From contig PBWH01000027.1 of assembly GCA_002727195.1 (NCBI GenBank), positions 118,637-175,449 of the forward strand: 56,813 bases of DNA, written 5' to 3'. This stretch comes from Gemmatimonadota bacterium. Lineage in GTDB: Bacteria; Latescibacterota; UBA2968. The position numbers and the translations under genes were made by a program. Positions 33,643 to 41,853 of this stretch are shown one piece after another; position 1 is the first letter of the stretch, and the number at the start of each line of letters is the position of its first letter. The notes below the pieces were generated by a model, which was not told the origin of the DNA, did not search any database, and saw nothing but the letters and a program-made list of their open reading frames with translations.

Positions 33643-36008
33643 TCACTCTGCCGGAAACAAAGTACCGAAAACATCATCCAGACGATTCCGCCAGCTCGCC
33701 CATCCTGTAGCGTCGTTGACCATACCGCCCACGTAGTCGTAGCCTGCAGAAGTGAGCGCCTTCTCCAAGCGCTTGGTGGCCAGACGTGCGTCGTTGCCCT
33801 CTGCCGGACTGCGGGCATCGTAGCGTCCCCAATCTAGGTAGATACGGTAGGGTGGCCGTGTAGCCGCCTTCGGGATGACGACAGTCTGTTCAGCGTCGTT
33901 TGTCTGGTCCCAGTTGGTCGACTGGATGGGGCGATCTCGGAGAACAGGTCGGGGCCCTCAAAGCTTGCGTAGGTGGCCATGAAGCCGCCTCGCCCGGTTC
34001 CGTAGTTGGCCCGCCCCTCCCGGCTCTTGATGGTCCTCAATTCACGGGCGATGAAGGGAATGAGCTCATCGGCGAAGGTCTTCACATACACGTCTCGGCG
34101 TGCGGTTCCAACCAGGGCGTTGTAACCGCCGGCAGCGAAGGAGGGGACGACGACGGAGATTGACGGGGTGACCTGGCCTTGTTCGACGAGGTAGTCCATC
34201 GACACGTCGAGCTTGCCGGTGGTGAAAGGTCTACGGGCATCGTTCAGCTAGATCACGGGGTAGCGTGTCTCTGGCGAGGTATGGTATCCCGGTGGCATAT
34301 ATACCTGGACCTTGTGGCTGTCTCCCCTGGCGTCGACGAAATCAGTCGGGATAACCCGTCCTTTCTTGCCCTGCGCCCCCAAGATGATCCGAGGGAGTCC
34401 AGGGTGGCATCCCGAACCAAAACGCTTTCCGGAAGGACAGTGAGTTGATTTCGTGCGGATTCCTCGGATCGACGACGTTGTTCTGCACGTCGACGTTGAA
34501 GTGGTATGTGATGCGGGCGTCCGGCTCGAATCGCGAAGAGTAGTAGAACAGGTCGGTGCCTTCGACGCGATGCATCAGTCGGTTGATCCGGCGACCGGTG
34601 TGGTCACCTGTTATGCTTACCTCATCGGCATCGCCTGTATATATGAAGTGGGCGAGGCTGTCCCCTCCGATCACCGGGAACCGTTCGCTGTCCGACAGAA
34701 ATCTCTCGATCAGCTGCTGTTTCTTCTGTGTCTTCGCGACACGGTCTACAAACTCAGCAAACGCTGACCCTGGGATGTGTCCCTGGCTTGCGTCTGCCTG
34801 CATCGACCCGGTCGCCCCCGTCACAGGCGATCTCCGACACGCTGCGGATGTAGAAGAGACCGTTCGCGAATGCGGGAGGAGGCCGGACGATGTCGTCTAA
34901 GACCTGGAGCGAAGCGACTTCCTGATACCCCTCTCTCAATAGGGCGGAAACGACCAGCGTGCCTTCCTTGGTGACCGTGACCAGACGGTCATCGATGACC
35001 ATGGCGAGTCCATCCCCGGGTTCGCGTGAACGCCAGATCCGCTCACCAGAAGCGGCATCCAGTGCGTTGATGATGCGGCCACGGTAGCCAAAAAGGGTCC
35101 CATCGTTATGGATCGGCACCATGTAGGTCCCGCCAATGTTCCTCGTGCGCCATACATCGGTGGCCAGGTAGCCGCCGGCCTCATCCCTCTTGATCTCGAC
35201 GAGGACCCCGCCTCTTCCAGAGTTCTTGACGAACAGTTTGCCTTCTTCGATCTCGACCGGATGGCTGCTCGTCGACGAAGCGGAGTTCGCCCCTCCGTGG
35301 ACGAAGGACCAGCGTTCTTGTCCCGTGGCCGGGTCCAGGCCGATCAGATTCTGGTTTCCGTGGAAAACGAGATGCCGTTCCCCGGCGATCGTGAAGATGC
35401 CCGGTGACTGGTAGTCGAATTCGTCGGTACCGGCAGACCAGACCTACTCACCGGTTTCCAACGCGTACGCCGAGATCGCGTCACCTTCCGAGCCTCCGGA
35501 TTGTAGGATGATCCGCCCGTCGATCAGGCGTGGTGATGTCGTGTATCCCCGGAAGGGGGCACGCCCGCCTTGATGGTCAACGAGATCACGTGACCATTTC
35601 ATGCTTCCCTGGGGAGCAGTTTGCTAGGTGGCGTCAGGGTGAAGACGCCCCGTTTGTGATCAAGGGGGTGGAGAGCGGGCCGTTTTGCGATCCCCTGTGT
35701 CCGAGGTATGCCGGTCCCAGGATGTGTCGCCACTTGCTTGCTCTGTCTGTTGGGTCGAGGGCGATCAGGTAGTCGTTTGTGCCGTCCGAATACATCGTCA
35801 CAAGGAGATCTTGGGTGACAGAGACGGAGGAGTATCTCTTACCAAGCGGATGTTTTTAGACGGTCGCGAGGGAAATGTCCTCATCTGCCAGGACGCCCTG
35901 GCCTTCGACTTTGAAGTTTGCGTTTTCCCCGCCCCAGTCGGGCCACTCGGCTCCGCTCAGCGGATTTGACAACAGGAGCACGAGGCCGGTGATCAGGGAC
36001 TTCGACAT
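33643..36008 (-). pseudogene. Secreted PQQ-type beta-propeller fused to an esterase module, heavily decayed
   Basis: Starts at ATG 36008 with a signal peptide (MSKSLITGLVLLL) and PDWGGENANF. PQQ-like propeller text follows in pieces: VTMYSDGTNDYLIALDPTD, PRLIDGRIILQSGG, ALETGE, GRIINALDAASGERIW. An esterase module then reads FRKAFWFGMP, KVQVYMPPGYHTSPETRYPV, ISVVVPSFAAGGYN, YGTGRGGFMATYASFEGPDLF and IYLDWGRYDARSPAEGND, ending at 33643. Lesions on the minus strand: TAA 35856-35858, a shift near 35657, TAG 35624-35626, TAG 35444-35446, shifts near 34830 and 34370, TAG 34248-34250, a shift near 33930. About 788 residues if repaired. Confidence 0.85.
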
Positions 36009-36026
36009 CAAGAGTCATCTCCATGA

Positions 36027-36695
36027 CTAATAGTAGACAAGGAACAGCGCTTCGAGACTCTCGAGCTGGTTGGTGTCCAGGGACATCAGGATCATACTGA
36101 CAAAGGTGTCGAGTCGAATGATCGCGTTGGGCGCGGCGTCGGAACGGACGGCAACACGGATCCGCTCGGCGAGCTCCTTGTTTACCGTGTGTACGTCAAG
36201 GTAGATGTTCGGTAAGCTCTCGAGCTGCCAGTCGGGTTTCTCCCCACGCTGCGCCTTGAAGTATTGTGCGACGAGATACAAAGCGATCGCCCGGAAGGTG
36301 GTTTCCTCCGACGACGCCATCGAGAGGTGGAAACGGCCCATCGGTCGCAGCCGGTCCACGATGGGGCACCCGCTGGTGACCATATATACGCCGAGCAGAG
36401 AGCTGATGGCTTCCGACACGGTGGTGTGCTTGACGTAGCTTCGCTCATCGGTGCTGATCCGAACATTGACCTCCTCGAAGGAAATGGCGTGCGCGAAGAA
36501 GTCGACCAGCTCGACGATGTTGACGGCGATCGGACAGTGGGGATGTGTTTCGGGTGAGAGTGGGCAGTTTTCGGACTGCTGGCACTCGAGTTTGGTCCAG
36601 TCCGGAAGCGGATCAACGGGGTCCTGGCGGAGCGAGAGATCCTCTCCAGCGAGGCTGAGCCTGTAGGTCTTCAGTCCTTCGTCGATCAGGAAGGT
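36027..36695 (-). CDS. Hypothetical protein, no clear start
   Basis: An open frame with text such as FEYTFLIDEGLKTYRLSLAG, NIVELVDFFAHAISFEEVNV, EAISSLLGVYMVTSG, FRAIALYLVAQYFKAQRG and IIRLDTFVSMILMSLDTN, about 220 residues if begun near 36695. No ATG, GTG or TTG occurs in this frame upstream of the GTG at 36419, which would cut the well-formed N-terminal half. The start may be lost, or a frameshift hides it. It lies upstream of the PQQ/esterase pseudogene on the same strand. Family not recognised. Confidence 0.5.
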   Translation of the reverse strand, partial: TFLIDEGLKTYRLSLAGEDLSLRQDPVDPLPDWTKLECQQSENCPLSPETHPHCPIAVNIVELVDFFAHAISFEEVNVRISTDERSYVKHTTVSEAISSLLGVYMVTSGCPIVDRLRPMGRFHLSMASSEETTFRAIALYLVAQYFKAQRGEKPDWQLESLPNIYLDVHTVNKELAERIRVAVRSDAAPNAIIRLDTFVSMILMSLDTNQLESLEALFLVYY

Positions 36696-37005
36696 GTATT
36701 CGAATACGAACGGTCGTTTTTCTGGAAAGAAACCCTCTCGATAAGGATGATTTCGTCGTCTCGCACGCTAGCGTGACGAGGCGTCCTTGGAAAATTTAGC
36801 AGCTCGGAAAGGGGCTGGAATGTCCGCTCTGGCCATCATTCAGGGCGTGCGGGGGCTGGAAAGGGGTGTTAGTTTGGGGCAACCCTTTGGGTTGCTTGCG
36901 AGTTCGCTTCGCGAACTCTCGTATTCTCCAACACCCACGATGGGCAAACTCGAGACGTTGGGGGGCTCAGGGCGGGTGAGGGCGTGTAGACGAGGACAGG
37001 AGACC
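36696..37005. other. Intergenic region with palindromic repeats
   Basis: Contains the perfect 12-base palindrome CACGCTAGCGTG near 36767, GGGGCTGGAA repeated near 36809 and 36852, and the second copy of the two-hairpin repeat. No gene-like frame. The end supplies ACAGGAGACC, the ribosome binding site of the sulfatase. Confidence 0.5.
36880..36918. repeat. Two-hairpin palindromic repeat, copy 2
   Basis: CAACCC-TTT-GGGTTG followed by CTTGC and GAGTTCGC-TTC-GCGAACTC. Same layout and linker as the element at 3872-3916 with changed loops and compensating arm changes, which suggests selection for structure. Confidence 0.65.
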
Positions 37006-38370
37006 ATGGAACGACCGAATATCATCTATATCGTGGCGCATGATCTAGGCCGAATGCTCGGATGCTATGGGCGTGGCTTCGAGTCGCCCAATCTCGACCG
37101 GTTTGCTCGGGACGGAGCGCGGTTCAACAAGACTTTTTGTACGACCACGGCGTGTAGTCCCTCCAGGGGATGTGCCTGGACCGGTCAGTATGCTCACAAT
37201 AACGGGTTGATGGGGCTCGTCAACCGAGGGTGGAGTCTTCCAGTCGAGCGGCGGACGATCGTCGACCTGATGAAGGACGCGGGTTACCATACGACGCTGG
37301 TGGGGTTGGATCACGTGAGGAAGTTCCGTGAGGATCATCGGTTCGACGAGTATCTGCCCGGGGACCCGCGGACAGCCGTGGCCGTAGACAACGCGGTCGA
37401 ATGGTTGCGCGGCAGGGAGGATGATCACAGTCCCTTCTACTTGAATATGGGGACGATCGAGGTTCACGGGTCCCAATGGGGAACCTTCTTCGCTAACCGG
37501 GAGGAGGGGGGCGCAAACCCACCGCTGGACCGGTATGGCTGGAAGGATGTGGAGCGTACGCCTGTTCCGCCCACGTTCAAGGATGCGCCCCAAGTCAGAG
37601 AGGAGATGGCGAACTACCAGGAGTGTATCCGGTATCTCGACTACCATCTCGGCCGGTTCTTCAACGTCATCGATCGGCTCGGTTTCCGTGAGAACACGAT
37701 CATCATGTTCAACACGGATCACGGCATGGAAGGGCTACGCGGTAAGGGAACCCTATACGAGCTCGGAATGGAGATCACCTGCATGATGCGAGGTCCGGGG
37801 ATCAAGGCAGGCACTCAGGTGAACCATATGGTCCAGAACATCGATTACGTACCGAGTTTTCTGGACGCGATCGGCGCGCCCATCCCGGACGACATCGATG
37901 GACAATCCTTTTGGCCGCTTCTGTCCGGCGAGTCGTATACGCCGAAGGAGCGGATCTATGCCGAGCGAAACTGGCACGGCCCGAGAAACGATCCGATGCG
38001 ATCCGTACGGACCGAGAAGTACCATCTGATTAAGAATTTTGATACGAGCCTGACGACCGCGTATACGCCGGAGACCGTTCCTGAAGTGAAGGAAACCTTC
38101 GCGTCCTACCCGTCCAGCCTGTTCCCGAAAGGAACGGATCCCCGTCCGGAAATCGAACTCTTCGACCTCGAGAAGGATCCACACGACTGGAACAATGTGG
38201 CCGAGGATCCAGCGCTGGCTGACGTCCGTGAGGACCTGCTGGCATCTCTCGAGAAGTGGATGCAGGACACGAACGATCCGCTGCTGGATGGCGAGATCCC
38301 CAACGAGCTGAACGGGTGGCCGGACAGCCCGACCCATCCGCTCCTGGGAGCAGGGTGGCAGGGGAGCTAG
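37006..38370 (+). CDS. Sulfatase (type I, formylglycine-dependent)
   Basis: 454 residues from ATG 37006 after ACAGGAG. RPNIIYIVAHDLGRMLG gives the N-terminal metal region; the activation motif is C-S-P-S-R in TTTACSPSRGCAWTG near residue 48, matching C-x-P-S-R exactly. MFNTDHGMEGLRGKG supplies the later metal residues. No signal peptide. It differs strongly from the sulfatase at 21037, so it may act on another sulfate ester. The next gene starts one base after its stop. Confidence 0.93.
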   Translation: MERPNIIYIVAHDLGRMLGCYGRGFESPNLDRFARDGARFNKTFCTTTACSPSRGCAWTGQYAHNNGLMGLVNRGWSLPVERRTIVDLMKDAGYHTTLVGLDHVRKFREDHRFDEYLPGDPRTAVAVDNAVEWLRGREDDHSPFYLNMGTIEVHGSQWGTFFANREEGGANPPLDRYGWKDVERTPVPPTFKDAPQVREEMANYQECIRYLDYHLGRFFNVIDRLGFRENTIIMFNTDHGMEGLRGKGTLYELGMEITCMMRGPGIKAGTQVNHMVQNIDYVPSFLDAIGAPIPDDIDGQSFWPLLSGESYTPKERIYAERNWHGPRNDPMRSVRTEKYHLIKNFDTSLTTAYTPETVPEVKETFASYPSSLFPKGTDPRPEIELFDLEKDPHDWNNVAEDPALADVREDLLASLEKWMQDTNDPLLDGEIPNELNGWPDSPTHPLLGAGWQGS

Positions 38371-38371
38371 G

Positions 38372-39748
38372 GTGCGTCAGACGGGACGGGAGTATTGGGC
38401 GGAGCTCGTTGCGCTGGAATTCGAGCAACGGAATCAGGAAGGATGCGATGTCGAATCTGTTCGGCAGGAGGTAATGCTGTACGATCAACTCGAGGAAGCC
38501 GAACTCCGGGATCTATATGAGCAGTTGCTCAGAATCGAGATACGGCCGGACTTCGGCTACAGTGAGCCGTCGGACTGGGAAGGGATTCAGGCCGCCGCGG
38601 CTCCCGGCGGGCTGGAGACGATGGACACGGATCTCGTGGATGGGGATCTGTATGACCGGCTGCACGGAGGGTGGCTTGGCAGGTGTGTGGCGTGTCTGCT
38701 CGGCAAGCCCAGTGAGAGCCTGCCGAAGGACCAGATCGAACACTGGCTCCTGGAGGCCGACGCGTATCCGCTCGACAACTACTTTCCCCGGGTCGCTCTC
38801 GACGACCAGAGTCCCGACTGGCTTCGCGAACGGTTCGACCTGATTGATGGCTGGTCGCCCGGCAGACGACATCACGAGGATTGGCGTCCCGATACGCTTA
38901 GAGGTGCTATCACGCAGATGGTTCGCGATGACGACCTGGACTATCCCGTGATGCGGCTGGACGTGTTGGATACGATCGGTCTCGACGCGACATCGATGGA
39001 TCTGGCGGAATCGCTTAACTACCAGCTCCCGTATCGGCGGATCTGGAGCGCCGAACGGTCGGCTTACCGGAATGTTGTGAACGGGATCCATCCGCCCGAT
39101 TCCGCATCTGTCCAGAATCCCCATCGGGAAGCGATCGGGGCGATGACTCGTGCCGACCTGTGGGGGTATGTCTACCCGGGGCAGCCACAACACGCCGTAG
39201 AACGCGCATACCAGGATGCGGCCTGGTCGCACACAAAGAACGGCATCTACGGAGAGTTGTTTGCCGCAGCTGCCATCAGCGCGGCCTTCGCGACATCGGA
39301 TCCTGCCGAGATCGTGTTGATCGGCCTGCGTGCCGTTCCCACGACGAGCCGTCTGTATGAGGCCATCGATCGTACGGTGGCGTGGTCCCGGGAATACGCC
39401 ACCTGGGGTGAGTCCTGGTTGCAGATAGACTCGGCCTATGGCCACTACGACTGGGCGCATACGATCCCGAATGTGTGCTGGATCGTCCTGGGACTTCTGT
39501 ATGGCGGTGGGGATTTCACGAAAAGCGTCGGGATTACTGTGATGTGCGGTATGGCAACGGACTCGACGGCTGCGACGGTGGGGTCGATTCTGGGCGTGAT
39601 GCACGAAACGGACGGCATCCCCGAACATCTCAGGTCACCTTTGAACGATCGGCTGGCGAGCTATGTGGTCAGGAGCGGCAGTGTCCGCATCTCCGATCTG
39701 GCGAGGCGTACGCTCGACGTGATCAGGAAAGAAGGGACAAGCCCGTGA
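38372..39748 (+). CDS. ADP-ribosylglycohydrolase family protein
   Basis: 458 residues from GTG 38372. DRLHGGWLGRCVACLLGKP is the typical family entry near residue 96; MCGMATDSTAATVGSILGVMH near residue 390 is a D-T/S-type magnesium site of ADP-ribosyl hydrolases (T-D-S instead of D-T-D). Family members remove ADP-ribose or act on related glycosides. Coupled to the sulfatase and overlapping the ankyrin gene by four bases, so it may have been recruited to sugar metabolism. Confidence 0.82.
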   Translation: MRQTGREYWAELVALEFEQRNQEGCDVESVRQEVMLYDQLEEAELRDLYEQLLRIEIRPDFGYSEPSDWEGIQAAAAPGGLETMDTDLVDGDLYDRLHGGWLGRCVACLLGKPSESLPKDQIEHWLLEADAYPLDNYFPRVALDDQSPDWLRERFDLIDGWSPGRRHHEDWRPDTLRGAITQMVRDDDLDYPVMRLDVLDTIGLDATSMDLAESLNYQLPYRRIWSAERSAYRNVVNGIHPPDSASVQNPHREAIGAMTRADLWGYVYPGQPQHAVERAYQDAAWSHTKNGIYGELFAAAAISAAFATSDPAEIVLIGLRAVPTTSRLYEAIDRTVAWSREYATWGESWLQIDSAYGHYDWAHTIPNVCWIVLGLLYGGGDFTKSVGITVMCGMATDSTAATVGSILGVMHETDGIPEHLRSPLNDRLASYVVRSGSVRISDLARRTLDVIRKEGTSP

Positions 39749-40610
39749 CCGATCTGTCGCATCGTGGTGGACTCTCAGAGCCGATCCGACCAGATGGTTC
39801 TCTCTTCGAGCGGATTGGTGGGCGGGAGGTCGTCGACTGGATTGTTGATGGACTCTACGACCGGATCGAGCTCGAGCCGTCCAAACGGCACATGTTTGTG
39901 GGCAATCTTGCCGATGAACGCGCGAAAGTCGAGATGACACCGCTGTTTCACGCAGCCTACGGTGGACATGTCGACGTGGTCGCGTTCCTGTTGGATAGGG
40001 GAGCCAAACCCGGACCCAATAGCGGTCCGATGGTCCGACACGCAGCCAATCGCGGCTCTTCCGAGTTCTCGGGTCTGCTGATCGCACACGGTGCGGATGC
40101 GAGCCGCGTCGGACCGGGTCCGTGGGTGTTGTCCAAAGAAGTCGCCGATCTGCTGATGGAAAACGGTGCCGACGTCAACTATCCCGCGGGCGAATGGATC
40201 TGGCGAACGTGTACGGGGAACAACAGTCAACGGGACAACCCGGACCTGGTGGACGCTCTGGTCGATCGAGGTGCTGATCTATCCACATGGCTGAGAGGGG
40301 GGACGGCCTTGCACTTTGCGGTGAAGGCCGGATTCCTGGGTCCGGCTGAGGTACTCCTTGATCGGGGTGCGGACCCCAATGCGCCCAGCGACGACAAAGA
40401 GACCGCACTATTCTAAGCATTCAAGCCGGGGAAGCGCGTGGACGTTGCGGCGATGTGTAGGGTGCTGATCGAGGGCGGAACCGACCCGAGTATCCCCGAC
40501 CGAAAGGGTCGAACCCCGATTGAAGCGGCGGAGCGACTCCGGCGAGATGACAAGGCAAGCATCCTCGAAGTACTGACCCAATCGTATGGGCCGCCTCTGG
40601 TGGCGAGCTC
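39745..40610 (+). pseudogene. Globin-like/ankyrin-repeat protein interrupted by an in-frame stop
   Basis: Starts at GTG 39745 within the upstream stop. Residues about 15-65 (GSLFERIGGREVVDWIVDGL, YDRIELEPSKRHMFVGNLAD) resemble the first helices of truncated hemoglobins. Ankyrin repeats follow: TPLFHAAYGGHVDVVAFLLD, ADLLMENGADVN, TALHFAVKAGFLGPAEVLLD. A TAA at 40414-40416 ends a 223-residue product, but the same frame continues MCRVLIEGGTDPSIPDRKGR and TPIEAAERLRRDDKASI, clearly two more repeats. The distal end is unclear, as the frame runs into the next gene. Confidence 0.72.
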
Positions 40611-40627
40611 TCAAGAGGGAACTAGAC

Positions 40628-41725
40628 ATGACAGAACACGAAGACCGCGTATCATCGATCCACGTGACCGCGATCAAAGCCATCCCCGTCGGCCTGAAGG
40701 GCTACGTCAAGGTCGAGACGAACATGGGCGTCACCGGGTGGGGCGAGATCAACAACATGGAGACGAACGTCGCCTGTGCTCTGGCTGAATCGCTCGGGCA
40801 GCTGGTGGTGGGCGAGAACCCCACACGGACCGAACACCTCTGGCAGCGGATGTTCCGAGCCCACCGCAACCTGCGGAACGGCGGGTTGATGATGCATACG
40901 ATCTCCGGGATCGACATGGCGTTATGGGATATTTCCGGAAAGCTGCACGGCGTTCCCGTCTATCGTCTCTTGGGCGGCCCCTGTCGAGACAAGATCTGGA
41001 TGTATCCAGGACCAAAGGCGATCAAGATTGGCCCGGGCGGAGCGCAGTACTTCGCAGGGACACCTGCCGAAGTAGAGGGTCTCGTGCAGAAGGTCAAAGA
41101 CGCTCGTGAAAAGGTGGGACCCGATGGCGCCGTCATGTTCGACGCGCACAGCTGCATGCCGCCTCCACTGCTGAAGCAGTTTGCCGGCTACCTGAAGCCC
41201 GATGACCTGCTGTTCCTGGAAGAGGCCTGGGTCCCGGGCAACATCGACGCGATGCGTAAGGTTCGCGAGTCGGTGCCGGTCCCCCTGGCGACCGGTGAAC
41301 GTGATCGCACGATCTGGGAAGTGCGCGAGATTCTCGAGGCCCAGGTGATCGACATCCTTCAGCCCGATTGCGGACACGGCGGTGGTATCTCACAGATGCG
41401 GAAGGTGGCCGCCCTGGCCGAGGCCCATTACGTTCCGATTGCCCCGCACTGTACGATGTCGTATCTGGGCACATCGGCGAGTCTCCACGTCGCCGCGTCT
41501 GTCCCGATGTTCCTGATCCACGAGGGCTACAAGAAGCGCCTTCCGGACGACGTGGCCATCAAGCAGTGGGAGATGGACGAGGACGGATACGTATCATTGC
41601 CCGAAGGCCCAGGCTTGGGCGTCGAGGTGAACGAGGCGCGAGCAATCGAGTTCGGCCAGACGACGGACCAGCAGTTCAAGTGGCCAAACGCTCGCCTCAG
41701 AGACGGTGCAGTCTCGGACTACTAG
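40628..41725 (+). CDS. MR/MLE family enzyme (enolase superfamily)
   Basis: 365 residues from ATG 40628 after AGAGGGA. Cap: VKVETNMGVTGWGEINNM; barrel: TISGIDMALWDISGKLHG, VPVYRLLGG. Metal ligands appear in VMFDAHSC (Asp), FLEEAWV (Glu), TGERDR (Glu); IAPHCTMSY has the C-terminal His. The strand-two K-x-K of mandelate racemases is not evident. The sequence lies after the ankyrin gene and before a heparinase gene, suggesting use on uronate-derived acids. Confidence 0.88.
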   Translation: MTEHEDRVSSIHVTAIKAIPVGLKGYVKVETNMGVTGWGEINNMETNVACALAESLGQLVVGENPTRTEHLWQRMFRAHRNLRNGGLMMHTISGIDMALWDISGKLHGVPVYRLLGGPCRDKIWMYPGPKAIKIGPGGAQYFAGTPAEVEGLVQKVKDAREKVGPDGAVMFDAHSCMPPPLLKQFAGYLKPDDLLFLEEAWVPGNIDAMRKVRESVPVPLATGERDRTIWEVREILEAQVIDILQPDCGHGGGISQMRKVAALAEAHYVPIAPHCTMSYLGTSASLHVAASVPMFLIHEGYKKRLPDDVAIKQWEMDEDGYVSLPEGPGLGVEVNEARAIEFGQTTDQQFKWPNARLRDGAVSDY

Positions 41726-41749
41726 AACATCCTTTGATTGGCTCATTCG

Positions 41750-41787
41750 TAGGACCGGATAAAATTGTAGGACCGGCCTCTGGCCGG
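41750..41787. repeat. GGACCGG palindromic intergenic repeat, copy 1
   Basis: TAGGACCGG, then GTAGGACCGGCCTCTGGCCGG, whose end forms CCGGCC-TCT-GGCCGG. Related text recurs at 48183-48235 (TCGTAGGACCGGCCTCTGGC and CTGCCGACCTCTGGTTGGC). Confidence 0.65.
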
Positions 41788-41853
41788 AAGCCGTCTCAAG
41801 AGGGCTAGGCATAGCATCGACCTGAATAAGAAATCAGGGAACAAGGAGCAACA

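Noticed and set aside
38513..39628. 371-residue minus-strand frame opposite the ADP-ribosylglycohydrolase
   Set aside because: No family resemblance; the plus strand carries conserved motifs and tight operon junctions.
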